NCBI RefSeq assembly: GCF_007431345.1
Contig: NZ_CP041730.1
Coordinates: 1,488,001-1,552,000 of the forward strand
DNA: 64,000 nt
Direction of reading: 5' to 3'
Source of the DNA: Chitinimonas arctica
GTDB taxonomy: Bacteria; Pseudomonadota; Gammaproteobacteria; Burkholderiales; Chitinimonadaceae
Positions 35,047 to 43,893 of the stretch are shown here, piece by piece (positions within the stretch are counted from its first letter, which is position 1; each line of letters opens with the position of its first letter). The notes beneath the pieces are model-generated. The model saw only the letters and a program-made list of their open reading frames with translations, had not been told where the DNA came from and ran no database searches. Position numbers and translations under genes: made by a program.

Positions 35047-36207
35047 ATGCAACCGTCCCGCCTCCTGTCTCCACCGCCCGCCGGCCGCCTGCCCGGCCTC
35101 GATCTGCTCCGTGCCATCGCGATCGCCTGGGTCATGCTGTTCCATCTGCTGCGCTGGGAAGGTTTTTCCGGGCCCTTGGCCACGCTGGCCGAACTGGGTT
35201 GGATGGGCGTGGATCTGTTCTTCGTGCTGAGCGGTTTTCTGATCGGTACGCAATTGCTGCGCAGCTACGCTTCCGGCGGCCGCCCCGCCTTGGCGGACTT
35301 CTATAGCCGCCGCTTCTTCCGGGTCGTGCCGGCCTTTCTCGCCGTACTGGCGCTGTACTTCCTGGTGCCGGCGTTTCGCGAAGCACCCGGCATTTCGCCC
35401 CTTTGGTACTTCCTCACCTTTACCAACAATTTCCTGATCGATTACGCCCATAACAAGGCCTTCTCGCATGTATGGTCGCTCTGCGTGGAAGAACATTTCT
35501 ACCTGCTACTGCCCTTGCTGGCGCAATGGCTGATGATCAAGCCCAGCGTGAAGAAGGCCACCCTGTTCGCGCTGTCCTTGCTCGGCCTGGGTATCTTGCT
35601 GCGGGCCGCCACCTGGCTCTACGTGTTGCAGCCTCACCTGCCCAACGACCCGCAGACCTTCGGGCTGCTCTTCGTCGAAAGAATCTACTACCCCAGCTAC
35701 AACCGCCTGGACGGACTGCTGGTTGGCGTGGTGCTGGCCGGCATCAAGGTATTCCGGCCGAATTGGTGGCGGGCCGCCATGCAACATGGCTACAGCCTGT
35801 TGCTGGCCGGCGGCGCCATCCTGGCCCTCGCCTGCTATATCTGCCTGGACCGCGTCTCGTTCGCCGCCGTTACCTTCGGTTTCCCCTTGCTGTCGGCCGG
35901 CCTGGGCTTGATCCTGCTGGCTTGCGTCAGCGACAACTGCCTGCTGGCCACCCGCCGCCTGCCCGGCATGGCGCCCTTGGCCACCCTGGCTTTTAGCCTC
36001 TACCTCAGCCACAAAGCCGTCTACCACTTACTCAATACCTATCAAAAGCATTGGCTGGAACAGGGCGGGATGGCCGTCTATGCCATCGCCACCCTGGCTG
36101 CGGCCGCCTGCTTGTATTGCTTGGTGGAACGCCCCTTCCTGCGCTGGCGCGACCGGCTCAGCCAACGGCGCCTGGACCGCAACGGCCAACTTGGCTTGAG
36201 TGTTTGA
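35047..36207 (+). CDS. Acyltransferase 3 (OafA/YrhL family) membrane protein
   Basis: This 386-residue integral membrane protein of the Acyltransferase_3 family acetylates or otherwise acylates cell-surface sugars such as LPS O-antigen or peptidoglycan. The signature N-terminal motif GLDLLRAIAIAWVMLFHLLR carries the catalytic His. LGWMGVDLFFVLSGFLIG follows, then FYSRRFFRVVPAF and SLCVEEHFYLLLPLL. About ten hydrophobic segments are visible, ending LVERPFLRWRDRL. It lies within the 37-bp inverted repeat unit, upstream of the beta-lactamase gene. The substrate cannot be inferred. Confidence 0.88.
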   Translation: MQPSRLLSPPPAGRLPGLDLLRAIAIAWVMLFHLLRWEGFSGPLATLAELGWMGVDLFFVLSGFLIGTQLLRSYASGGRPALADFYSRRFFRVVPAFLAVLALYFLVPAFREAPGISPLWYFLTFTNNFLIDYAHNKAFSHVWSLCVEEHFYLLLPLLAQWLMIKPSVKKATLFALSLLGLGILLRAATWLYVLQPHLPNDPQTFGLLFVERIYYPSYNRLDGLLVGVVLAGIKVFRPNWWRAAMQHGYSLLLAGGAILALACYICLDRVSFAAVTFGFPLLSAGLGLILLACVSDNCLLATRRLPGMAPLATLAFSLYLSHKAVYHLLNTYQKHWLEQGGMAVYAIATLAAAACLYCLVERPFLRWRDRLSQRRLDRNGQLGLSV

Positions 36208-36429
36208 AACGCACGCGCCACGGAACCATCCCATGCCCTTTTTTATCCTTTTTGCCCTTGGATCGGCGATGAGCGCCACCTCGGCCATGGCGTCGGCGCA
36301 GCGTTGCCGGCAAACACCCTGCGCCCAAGCGGCGGCTTCCGGGATAGACTGCGCGCCCGCTCGCGCCGCCATCCGCTTGGGCACGGCCAAACCGCCCTTC
36401 CAATCCGACAACAAAAATTAAGTTTCACC

Positions 36430-37227
36430 ATGCGACCTCCCCGCCACCTACTAAGCCATCTAGCCGCCCTGGCGCTGTCGCTGCACAGCTTCGCCACCGA
36501 AACGGTGGAGCGTCCGGACCTGGCCAGCCATTTCGAAGCGGCCAAGGTCAGCGGTACTTTCGTGTTGTACGACGTCAGCGCCGACCAGCTCAGCATCTAC
36601 AACCGCGAGCGCGCGGAAACCCGCTTTTCGCCTGCGTCCACCTTCAAGATCTTCAATAGTCTGGCCGGCCTCGAAAGCGGCGCGGTCAAGGATCTGCACG
36701 AACGCATCCCCTACGGCGGCCAGCCGCAGCGCCGCAAGCAGTGGGAACAGGACATGAACCTGCGCGACGCCATGCGCGTCTCGAATGTGCCGGTCTTTCA
36801 GGAAGTAGCGCGCCGAATTGGCCTGAGCAGCATGCACGACTACCTGGCCGAAGTGGGCTATGGCAATAGCGAGCCCGGCAAAGTGGTGGATCGCTTCTGG
36901 CTGGACGGCACGCTGACGATCTCCGCCATCGAGCAAGCCCGCTTCGCCGCCAGGCTGGCCCAGCGCCAGCTGCCCTTCTCCGCGCACAATATGGCGCTGG
37001 TGCGCGACATCCTCAAGCTGGAAACCTCGCCCGAACACGCCTTGTTCGCCAAGACCGGCTGGGCCGCAGAAGGCAAGCCGCCGGTGGGCTGGTGGGTAGG
37101 CTGGCTGGAACGTGGCGATCGTATCTACGCCTTCGCCATCAATATCGATATGGATGAGGCTGGAAACAACGCCCCCTTGCGGCAAGCCGTAGCCAGACAG
37201 TGCCTGCAAACTTTGAAACTGCTTTAG
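36430..37227 (+). CDS. Class D beta-lactamase (OXA-like)
   Basis: This 265-residue periplasmic enzyme shows all class D hallmarks at near-canonical positions: STFK at 70-73 with nucleophile Ser70 and the carbamylated Lys73, SNV at 118-120, YGN at 144-146, a Trp at 157 and KTGW at 208-211. The signal peptide is LLSHLAALALSLHSFA. The family hydrolyses penicillins and sometimes oxacillin or carbapenems; the spectrum cannot be predicted from sequence. The gap to the acyltransferase is 222 bases with no regulator. The right copy of a 37-bp inverted repeat begins 90 bases after the stop. Confidence 0.92.
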   Translation: MRPPRHLLSHLAALALSLHSFATETVERPDLASHFEAAKVSGTFVLYDVSADQLSIYNRERAETRFSPASTFKIFNSLAGLESGAVKDLHERIPYGGQPQRRKQWEQDMNLRDAMRVSNVPVFQEVARRIGLSSMHDYLAEVGYGNSEPGKVVDRFWLDGTLTISAIEQARFAARLAQRQLPFSAHNMALVRDILKLETSPEHALFAKTGWAAEGKPPVGWWVGWLERGDRIYAFAINIDMDEAGNNAPLRQAVARQCLQTLKLL

Positions 37228-37316
37228 TATCGGTCCGAACCAGCAGCGCGGCACCCGGCGAAGCCGGGCGTTCACAGACTGCGGCTACTGAGCTGTCGTT
37301 CGCTTGATTTAGTCCG

Positions 37317-37353
37317 ACTCCCCCCGCCCTCGCCGCCGCGAGGGAGCCTCGCT
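37317..37353. repeat. Inverted repeat, right copy (37 bp)
   Basis: This is the perfect reverse complement of 34723-34759. It lies in the gap between the beta-lactamase stop and the htpG start. The flanking TGACGCTCGCTAGC also resembles part of the sequence near 59,950 (CTCGCTAACGCTGGCCAGC), so the element may belong to a genome-wide repeat family. Confidence 0.92.
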
Positions 37354-37483
37354 GACGCTCGCTAGCATCTCTAAACACATGGCGAAGCAAACCGGACCTG
37401 CCCGGCCGGACCTGCTTGAAAGCCGCCGCCGCGCCCCCATCTGCTGCACAGACTGTCTTCCTGTACGCAACGAGGTTATTACG

Positions 37484-39373
37484 ATGAGCAAGCAAACCCT
37501 CGGCTTTCAGGCCGAAACCAAACAACTGCTGCAGTTGATGATCCATTCCTTGTATTCGAACAAGGAAATCTTCCTGCGCGAACTGATCTCCAATGCCAGC
37601 GATGCCTGCGACAAGCTCAAGTTCGAATCGCTGAATAACGATGCGCTCTATGAGAACGACGGCGAGCTGCATATCGATATCGCGTTCGACAAGGAAGCCC
37701 GCACCGTCACGCTGAGCGATAACGGCATCGGCATGTCGCGCGATGAGGTGATCGCCAATATCGGCACCATCGCCCGCTCCGGCACCCGCGCCTTTTTTGA
37801 GCAGTTGAGTGGCGACGCCAAGGCGGATGCCAATCTGATCGGCCAATTCGGCGTGGGTTTCTACTCCGCCTTTATCGTGGCCGACCGCGTCACCCTGACC
37901 ACCCGGCGCGCCGGCAGCGCGGGCGCAACCCGCTGGGAAAGCGAGGGCGCCGGTGAATACACGCTGGAAGAGGTGGAAAAAGCCGGTCGCGGAACCGAGA
38001 TCGTGCTGCATCTGAAGGAAGGCGAAGACGAGTTCCTGGACGACTGGCGCCTGAAATCCGTCGTCAAGAAGTACTCCGACCATATCACCCTGCCCATCCG
38101 CATGAAGAAGTCGCCCGGTTACGGCGAAAATGGCGAAGTGATCGTCAGCGAGGAACTGGAAACCGTCAACAAGGCTTCGGCATTGTGGGCGCGTAGCAAG
38201 AGCGATATCAGCGAGGACGAGTACAAGGCCTTCTACAAGCATGTCTCGCATGACTGGGAAGAGCCGCTGGCCTGGAGCCATGCCCGCGTGGAAGGCCGCC
38301 AGGAATACACCGAGCTGCTGTACGTGCCCAAGCGCGCCCCCTTCGATCTGTACGACCGCGAACGCCGCCATGGCATCAAGCTGTTCGTCCGCCGCGTGTT
38401 TATCCTGGAAGATGCCGAGAAATTGCTGCCGCAGTACCTGCGTTTCGTGCGCGGGGTCATCGACAGCAACGACCTGCCGCTCAATGTCTCGCGCGAGATC
38501 CTGCAACATAGCAAGGATATCGACGCCATCAAGGCCGGCTGCGTCAAGAAGGTGCTGAGCCTGCTGGAAGATATCGCCGAGAACCGCGCCGACGACTACG
38601 CCGCCTTCTGGCAGGAATTCGGCAAGGTCGTGAAGGAAGGCGTGGGCGAGGATGCCGTCAATCGCGACCGCATCGCCGGCCTATGCCGCTTCGCCTCCAG
38701 TCTGGATGACCTGGAAACCCAGCAAGTCTCGCTGAAGGACTATATCGGCCGCATGAAGGAAGGCCAGGACAAGATCTATTACGTGACGGCCGATACTTTT
38801 GCCTCCGCGCGCAACAGCCCGCACCTGGAAATCTTCCGCAAGAAGGGTATCGAGGTTCTGTTGCTGAGCGACCGGGTGGACGAATGGTTTGTCGGCAGTC
38901 TCACCGAATTCGATGGCAAGGCGCTGGCCTCGGTCGCCAAGGGCGGTCTGGACCTGGGCGGACTGCAGGACGAAACGGAAAAGCAGGCGCAAGAAGCCAA
39001 AGCCGTGGACTTCAAGGAATTGACCGACAAGATCAAGGCAACCCTGGGCGATAGCGTCAAGGAAGTGCGCGTCACCCATCGCCTGACCGACAGCCCGGCT
39101 TGTCTGGTGGCCGACGAGCATGCCATGAGCGGCAACCTGGAACGGCTGATGAAGTCGGTCGGCCAGAATATGGGCGGCAGCAAACCCATCCTGGAAATCA
39201 ATCCCGACCATGTCCTGGTCGGTAAGCTGAAGGCCGAACTGGCGGGCGAGCGTTTCGACGACTGGTCGCATATCCTGTTCGACCAGGCGCTGCTGGCAGA
39301 AGGTGGCCAACTGGACGACCCGGCAGGCTTCGTCAAGCGGCTCAATAGCCTGATGCTGGTCATGTCGGCCTGA
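37484..39373 (+). CDS. htpG: Molecular chaperone HtpG (Hsp90)
   Basis: This 629-residue cytosolic ATP-dependent chaperone is full length for bacterial HtpG. The N-terminal ATPase domain has LRELISNASDACDKLKFESL, the G box LSDNGIGMSRDEV and FGVGFYSAFIVADRVTL. The middle domain contains RFVRGVIDSNDLPLNVSREI with the catalytic Arg loop. The C-terminal dimerisation domain ends in the LNSLMLVM region. I chose the ATG at 37484 because the product then begins like other HtpG proteins (MSKQTLGFQAETKQLLQLMI). A terminator follows at 39397. Confidence 0.95.
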   Translation: MSKQTLGFQAETKQLLQLMIHSLYSNKEIFLRELISNASDACDKLKFESLNNDALYENDGELHIDIAFDKEARTVTLSDNGIGMSRDEVIANIGTIARSGTRAFFEQLSGDAKADANLIGQFGVGFYSAFIVADRVTLTTRRAGSAGATRWESEGAGEYTLEEVEKAGRGTEIVLHLKEGEDEFLDDWRLKSVVKKYSDHITLPIRMKKSPGYGENGEVIVSEELETVNKASALWARSKSDISEDEYKAFYKHVSHDWEEPLAWSHARVEGRQEYTELLYVPKRAPFDLYDRERRHGIKLFVRRVFILEDAEKLLPQYLRFVRGVIDSNDLPLNVSREILQHSKDIDAIKAGCVKKVLSLLEDIAENRADDYAAFWQEFGKVVKEGVGEDAVNRDRIAGLCRFASSLDDLETQQVSLKDYIGRMKEGQDKIYYVTADTFASARNSPHLEIFRKKGIEVLLLSDRVDEWFVGSLTEFDGKALASVAKGGLDLGGLQDETEKQAQEAKAVDFKELTDKIKATLGDSVKEVRVTHRLTDSPACLVADEHAMSGNLERLMKSVGQNMGGSKPILEINPDHVLVGKLKAELAGERFDDWSHILFDQALLAEGGQLDDPAGFVKRLNSLMLVMSA

Positions 39374-39396
39374 TCCGGCGACCGCAGCTTGCGCAA

Positions 39397-39426
39397 CGCC
39401 CATCCCGCGACGGATGGGCGTTTTTT
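39397..39426 (+). terminator. Rho-independent terminator after htpG
   Basis: A 9-bp stem (CGCCCATCC / GGATGGGCG) with a 6-base loop is followed by six T, 24 bases after the htpG stop. Confidence 0.9.
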
Positions 39427-39458
39427 GATTCACGGACCGTATTGCGATCAAGCCATCG

Positions 39459-40220
39459 CTATTTATCGTAGCGACCGGCGTAAAAATCCTTCTCCATCTG
39501 CGCCAGCATGCCACTACGGCGCAGCTTCTGCAGCCCGGCATTGAAGCGCCGAACCATCTCTTCGTTCCGAGGATGCTGGCGACTGAGCATCACACGATAC
39601 TCATTGCGTTCCGCTACATTGCTCGAAAAAGTGATGCGTTCAGCCACTTCGGGCGGAAATTTTTCTCGCAGCACGTGCAGACCCACCGAGCGGGCCAAGG
39701 GAAAGAAGTCGCTGCGGCCCGCCAATAATTGCGAAAAGCCGGTGTAGATATCGATGGTGGTTTCATTATGGATGGCCCCGCTCTTCACGGCCGCCTCCCA
39801 GACGCCCAGCTTGGAACCCAGCGCCCGCCCCATGGACAAGCCATGCAGATCCTCGATGCGCTTCCACGTCAGTTGCCGCGACTTCAGAAAGAACAGAACT
39901 TCCTCTTCCGCCATCACCGTATCGGTGAACAAGGCGAATTTTTCCCGCTCGGCCGTGATGGACCAGACCAGGGAGCCGTCGGTGGTGCCGGTGCGGACCA
40001 TTTCCTGCGCCCGAGCCCAGGGGTAGAAATCGTACTGCACCGTAATGCCTTCCGCCTTGAAGGCTTCGCTGACGATATGCGAGGCATAACCGTAGTGCGG
40101 CAAGGTGGCGGAAAGATAGGGCGGCCATTCACCGTTGGCCAGGCGGATACGCTCGGCCGCCCAGGCAGGCAGTGCCAGGAACAGGCATGACAGCAACAGG
40201 CTGCGGCGCAAAACCTTCAT
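39459..40220 (-). CDS. Periplasmic solute-binding protein, family 3 (ABC-type)
   Basis: This 253-residue exported protein has signal peptide MKVLRRSLLLSCLFLALPAW, cleaved after AWA. The SBP_bac_3 fold is shown by IRLANGEWPPYLSATLPHYG, YDFYPWARAQEMVRTGTTDG and QLLAGRSDFFPLARSVGL. The PWARAQ motif is shared with the protein at 7,813, so both probably belong to the same paralogue group. No permease is nearby. Its ligand is unknown. Confidence 0.85.
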   Translation of the reverse strand: MKVLRRSLLLSCLFLALPAWAAERIRLANGEWPPYLSATLPHYGYASHIVSEAFKAEGITVQYDFYPWARAQEMVRTGTTDGSLVWSITAEREKFALFTDTVMAEEEVLFFLKSRQLTWKRIEDLHGLSMGRALGSKLGVWEAAVKSGAIHNETTIDIYTGFSQLLAGRSDFFPLARSVGLHVLREKFPPEVAERITFSSNVAERNEYRVMLSRQHPRNEEMVRRFNAGLQKLRRSGMLAQMEKDFYAGRYDK

Positions 40221-40344
40221 CGACGGTCCTTAGCGCGGGCAGCTGCCCGCCATCCATTCAAAGATAGCACGCGCAGCGCCTACCCCTTGCCAATGCCGGT
40301 CGGGAACGACCATCGACAATGCAACCGTCAAGTGCCTGTCACAA

Positions 40345-41202
40345 TTGCCCCGCATGCTGGCGCCAGCTCAACGACCAGCGACCACCGTGAACGAAGAGGC
40401 CCTCCACCACTACCGCAGCATCTGGATTTCGGATGTGCATCTGGGTACCGCCGGTTGCCAGGCGGACTATCTGCTGGATTTTCTCAAACAGAACGATTCG
40501 GACCATCTGTATCTGGTCGGCGACATCATCGATGGCTGGGCCTTGCGCCGAGCATGGTACTGGAATCAACAGCATAACGATGTGATCCAAAAGATCCTGC
40601 GCAAGGCGCGCAAGGGAACGCGGGTCGTCTATATCGCCGGCAATCACGACGAGGTGGTGCGGCAGTTTATCGGCCTGGCCTTCGGCGGCATCGATATCCA
40701 GGATGAAGTCGTGCATACCACGGCGGACGGCAGGCGCTTTCTGGTGCTGCACGGCGATCTGTTCGACGGCGTGATCCAGTGCGCCCGCTGGCTGGCCATC
40801 GTAGGCGACCACGCCTATACCCTTACCCTCAAGCTGAACCGTGGGTTCAACCATTTGCGCGCCAGGCTGGGCCTGGGCTATTGGTCACTCTCGCAGTTTC
40901 TCAAGCACAAGGTGAAGAAAGCGGTGAATTTCGTCAGCCAATTCGAGGAAGCGGTCGCCCGCGAGGCCAAGGCGCGTGGTTTGGACGGCGTGATCTGCGG
41001 CCATATCCACAAGGCCGAGATGCGCGATATCGACGGTGTGCTTTATTGCAACGATGGCGACTGGGTGGAAAGCCTGACCGCCCTGGTGGAAACCATGGAA
41101 GGCGAATTGAAAATCGTCACTTGGCAGCAGCTAGGCCATGCGGATGGCCGCTCCGGTGCACGGCCGTCACCGGTCCCCGCGGTCGAGGACAGTCCCGCTT
41201 GA
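40345..41202 (+). CDS. LpxH-type metallophosphoesterase (UDP-2,3-diacylglucosamine diphosphatase family)
   Basis: This 285-residue calcineurin-like phosphoesterase has all metal-ligand motifs: SIWISDVHLGTAG, YLVGDIIDGW, IAGNHDEVV, LVLHGDLFDG and ICGHIHKAEM. It resembles the larger LpxH paralogue of betaproteobacteria, annotated as UDP-2,3-diacylglucosamine diphosphatase, which would act in lipid A synthesis. A role on another pyrophosphate substrate cannot be excluded. The N-terminal 20 residues are poorly conserved, and a GTG at 40390 is an alternative start. It is followed by the bufferin operon, but with its own 145-base gap. Confidence 0.85.
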   Translation: MPRMLAPAQRPATTVNEEALHHYRSIWISDVHLGTAGCQADYLLDFLKQNDSDHLYLVGDIIDGWALRRAWYWNQQHNDVIQKILRKARKGTRVVYIAGNHDEVVRQFIGLAFGGIDIQDEVVHTTADGRRFLVLHGDLFDGVIQCARWLAIVGDHAYTLTLKLNRGFNHLRARLGLGYWSLSQFLKHKVKKAVNFVSQFEEAVAREAKARGLDGVICGHIHKAEMRDIDGVLYCNDGDWVESLTALVETMEGELKIVTWQQLGHADGRSGARPSPVPAVEDSPA

Positions 41203-41347
41203 GCGCGACGTTTGTCGATTCGTCGCCGATTTACCATAAATGGGGGCATATTTTTTTTGGTGTGTGATGTAAGAAACTGTTTGGGGCCCACGACGAAAGC
41301 TCCAGAAGCAACTTGCTTCCTAAATTTTCCCTCATAGGAGTCACACC

Positions 41348-41602
41348 ATGAAATTTGCATCCGCAGCCCTTGCCGCCGCCGCCGTCGCCGCATTTGCCGT
41401 GTCCGCCGCACCGGCCATGGCAGCCGACACCGCCGAAGCCAAGATCAAGTGCGAAGGCATCAACAGCTGCAAGGGTACTTCGATGTGCAAGACCGCCGAG
41501 CATGCCTGCAAGGGCCAGAATGCTTGCAAGGGCCACGGCTGGCTGGAAGCCTCCGCCAAGGAGTGCAAGGCCAAGAAGGGCCACGAGCTGAAGGAAAAAT
41601 AA
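41348..41602 (+). CDS. bufA: Bufferin-type Cys-rich precursor peptide (BufA2-like)
   Basis: This 84-residue exported peptide has signal sequence ALAAAAVAAFAVSAAPAMA and a mature part with six cysteines at residues 35, 41, 47, 54, 60 and 73 in a CEGxNxCKG/CKGxNxCKG pattern. Bufferins are recently described RiPPs whose cysteines are oxidised by an MNIO enzyme so that the peptide binds copper or related metals in the periplasm. The next two genes encode the MNIO enzyme and its partner. AGGAG sits 7-8 bases before the ATG. Confidence 0.88.
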   Translation: MKFASAALAAAAVAAFAVSAAPAMAADTAEAKIKCEGINSCKGTSMCKTAEHACKGQNACKGHGWLEASAKECKAKKGHELKEK

Positions 41603-41681
41603 GCTTCAACCCTTTGCCCGGGGCGAGCTCAGCCTCTCTCCGGGCGCTTTACATGCCCCGCCCGACTTCGCCCACTCCGCC

Positions 41682-42512
41682 ATGAACGCTCCCCTACCGC
41701 CTTCGCCACCCCTGGGTCTCGGCCTGCGCCCCGAACATTATCATCAGCTTTTGGCGCGTCCCGGCTGCGTGGACTGGCTGGAAGCGCTATCCGACAATTA
41801 CCTGGTACCGGGCGGCCGGCCGCTGCATTTCCTCGACCGGCTACGCGCCGAATATCCGCTGGCGCTGCACGGTGTGGCGATGTCGCTGGGCGGCAGCGAC
41901 GCCCTGGACAAAACCTATCTGCGCGAGCTGCGGGCGCTTGTCGATCGGGTCGAGCCGATGTGGGTGTCCGATCATCTATGCTGGACGGGTGTTGCCGGCA
42001 TCAATCTGCACGACCTGCTCCCCCTACCCTATACCGAGGCGGTCATCGATCATGTCGTGGCACGCATCAGCCAGGTACAGGACGCGCTGGGACAACGCTT
42101 CCTGATCGAAAATGTTTCCAGCTACCTCAGCTATGAAATAGACGAAATGCCGGAATGGGACTTCCTGGCCGAGATCGCCCGCCGCGCCGATTGCCTCTTG
42201 CTGCTGGACGTCAACAATATCCATGTCAGCAGTGTCAATCATGGTTTCGACCCGCAGCAATACCTGGCAGCCATGCCGGTGGAGCGGGTCAGGCAAATGC
42301 ACCTGGCGGGCCATGCCAACCATGGCGACTATCTGGTGGACACGCACGATGTGCCGGTCCCCGAATGCGTCTGGCAACTTTATCGCGATGCCGCCCGCCG
42401 CTTTCCTGGCGTCGCGACGATGATAGAGCGCGACGACAATATTCCGCCGCTGGATGATTTGCTGGCAGAGCTGGCACATGCGCGCGCCATTGCGGCGGAG
42501 GTCAAGGCATGA
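41682..42512 (+). CDS. bufB: MNIO-family oxidase (DUF692), bufferin maturase BufB
   Basis: This 276-residue TIM-barrel protein of the DUF692/multinuclear non-heme iron oxidase family modifies cysteines of a precursor peptide. Metal-ligand residues fit: His in LHGVAMSLGG, Glu/Asn in LIENVSSYLS, Asp in LLDVNNIHVSSVNHGF, His residues in MHLAGHANHGDYLVDTHDVP and Glu in MIERDDNIPP. It begins 79 bases after the precursor gene and overlaps bufC by 4 bases (ATGA). Relatives include MbnB of methanobactin synthesis. Confidence 0.93.
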   Translation: MNAPLPPSPPLGLGLRPEHYHQLLARPGCVDWLEALSDNYLVPGGRPLHFLDRLRAEYPLALHGVAMSLGGSDALDKTYLRELRALVDRVEPMWVSDHLCWTGVAGINLHDLLPLPYTEAVIDHVVARISQVQDALGQRFLIENVSSYLSYEIDEMPEWDFLAEIARRADCLLLLDVNNIHVSSVNHGFDPQQYLAAMPVERVRQMHLAGHANHGDYLVDTHDVPVPECVWQLYRDAARRFPGVATMIERDDNIPPLDDLLAELAHARAIAAEVKA

Positions 42513-43285
42513 ATACGCTCGCCGTATTGCAAATACGCGTAGCCGATGCCATCCGCCATGCCAACGACCCCTTGACCGACCTGGTGGCAGAGAGCGCCGC
42601 CGTCCCCCGCGCGGTACGGCTGGGCGTATATGTGGATGCTTACCTGCTGCGCCTCGACGAAGCCTTGCGCAGCAATTACCCCAAGCTGCACCTGCTGCTG
42701 GGCGACGACGATTTTCTTGCGCTTACCCGTGCGTATCTGAGCGAGCATCCGTCCCGGCAAGCCTCCATTCGCCGCTTTGGCGACAGACTGGCCGATTTCC
42801 TGGCCGCTGCGCCGCGTTATGCCGAATTGCCGGTATTGACCGAGCTGGCCCGTTTCGAGTGGGCCCTCGGCAGCGCCTTCGACGCCGCCGATGCGCCGCT
42901 GATCGGACTGGCAGCACTGGCCGATCTGGCAGATGCAGATTGGCCCCTGCTGGTATTGGGATTTCAGCCCTCGCTGGCCATGCTGGCGCTGGATTGGAAC
43001 GCGCCGGCGGTTTGGCGTGCGCTCGATGCCGAGGAAGCGCCGCCCGCCCCGCTACGCGAACCAGGTGGCTGGCTGATCTGGCGGCAGGCCTTGCAGCCGC
43101 ATTACCGCTCGCTGGCCGAAGACGAAGCCGCCCTTTTGGCGGCCCTGCTGGCGGGACAGCCCTTCGGCATCGCCTGTGAAAGCTTGCTGGCCTGGCATAC
43201 GATGGACGACGCGCCGGCAAGAGCCGGCGCATTGCTGGGACGCTGGTTGGGCGATGGTTGGGTCAGCCGGCTGACACGCGCTTAG
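42509..43285 (+). CDS. bufC: BufC-like partner (DUF2063, putative DNA-binding/precursor-recognition protein)
   Basis: This 258-residue protein has an N-terminal DUF2063 domain (IRHANDPLTDLVA, then RLGVYVDAYLLRLDEALRSN and YPKLHLLLGDDDFLALTRAY). A helical C-terminal half of the kind found next to DUF692 enzymes follows. Although annotated as DNA-binding in databases, the family is thought to bind the precursor's leader or present it to the MNIO enzyme. Translation is coupled to bufB by an ATGA overlap. No DoxX-type BufD or further precursor gene follows, so the operon is the three-gene form. Confidence 0.88.
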   Translation: MNTLAVLQIRVADAIRHANDPLTDLVAESAAVPRAVRLGVYVDAYLLRLDEALRSNYPKLHLLLGDDDFLALTRAYLSEHPSRQASIRRFGDRLADFLAAAPRYAELPVLTELARFEWALGSAFDAADAPLIGLAALADLADADWPLLVLGFQPSLAMLALDWNAPAVWRALDAEEAPPAPLREPGGWLIWRQALQPHYRSLAEDEAALLAALLAGQPFGIACESLLAWHTMDDAPARAGALLGRWLGDGWVSRLTRA

Positions 43286-43363
43286 ACCTTGAGGTGGGCT
43301 GGGATAAAAGTTGGATACAGGCGAAGGAAGTCATTTTGAACTATCCCCGCCAAAGTACCGCCC

Positions 43364-43789
43364 TCAGCAATCCCCCAGACGCTTCGCGGTAAATTCATTC
43401 TTCATCTGCATCTTGCCCTGCGGCCCTGACGTAGTGATATCGGTGTGGCCCTTGTAGCTATTGCTGCCATAGCTGACCTCGCCGCTGATATCCGATACCT
43501 GCTTGCCCTCGCAGCGCATACGGTATTTGACCGTGTCGCCGCTGATGCTGTTCTCCAGCATCTTGCAGTCCTTGCTGGCCTGTCCTTGCGGTGCGCCCAT
43601 TTGCTTGCTGTGGTCCTTGACGTCCTCCGGCTTGAGGCAGAATTTCACGGTCTGCGGCGGGATTTTCATATTCATGCCGGGCATATTGACCGTGGTGGTG
43701 ATTTCCCACTGGCCGGCGCTGGGCTGCGGTGCGGCGAAGACGGATTGGGCAGCCAGACAGAACAGGCCGACGGCGAAAGCGCGTTGCAT
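43364..43789 (-). CDS. DUF3617 exported protein
   Basis: This 141-residue protein has a signal peptide (MQRAFAVGLFCLAAQSVFAA) and a DUF3617 domain, a small beta-rich periplasmic family. Family features include QPSAGQWEITTTVNMPGM near the start, the Cys pair in VKFCLKPEDVK and KDCKMLENSISGDTVKYRM, and the C-terminal KNEFTAKRLGDC. Function is unknown. AAGGAG lies properly before the ATG at 43789. It converges on the bufferin operon. Confidence 0.88.
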   Translation of the reverse strand: MQRAFAVGLFCLAAQSVFAAPQPSAGQWEITTTVNMPGMNMKIPPQTVKFCLKPEDVKDHSKQMGAPQGQASKDCKMLENSISGDTVKYRMRCEGKQVSDISGEVSYGSNSYKGHTDITTSGPQGKMQMKNEFTAKRLGDC

Positions 43790-43893
43790 GACGAACTCCT
43801 TTTGCGTGGGTATGGCAACAGTGTAGACAGTTACGCTTGAGATTGGCGACCCACGCCGGCATCTAGGGAGGATCGCCCCCACGCCGAATCGCC

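Noticed and set aside
34720..35496. Long minus-strand reading frame opposite the acyltransferase gene
   Set aside because: It is antisense to a well-supported membrane protein and spans the two repeats; the residues have no domain character.
36233..36421. Possible 62-residue small exported peptide between the acyltransferase and beta-lactamase genes
   Set aside because: It starts with a hydrophobic stretch but has no ribosome-binding site and no homologue I can recall; composition looks like intergenic sequence.
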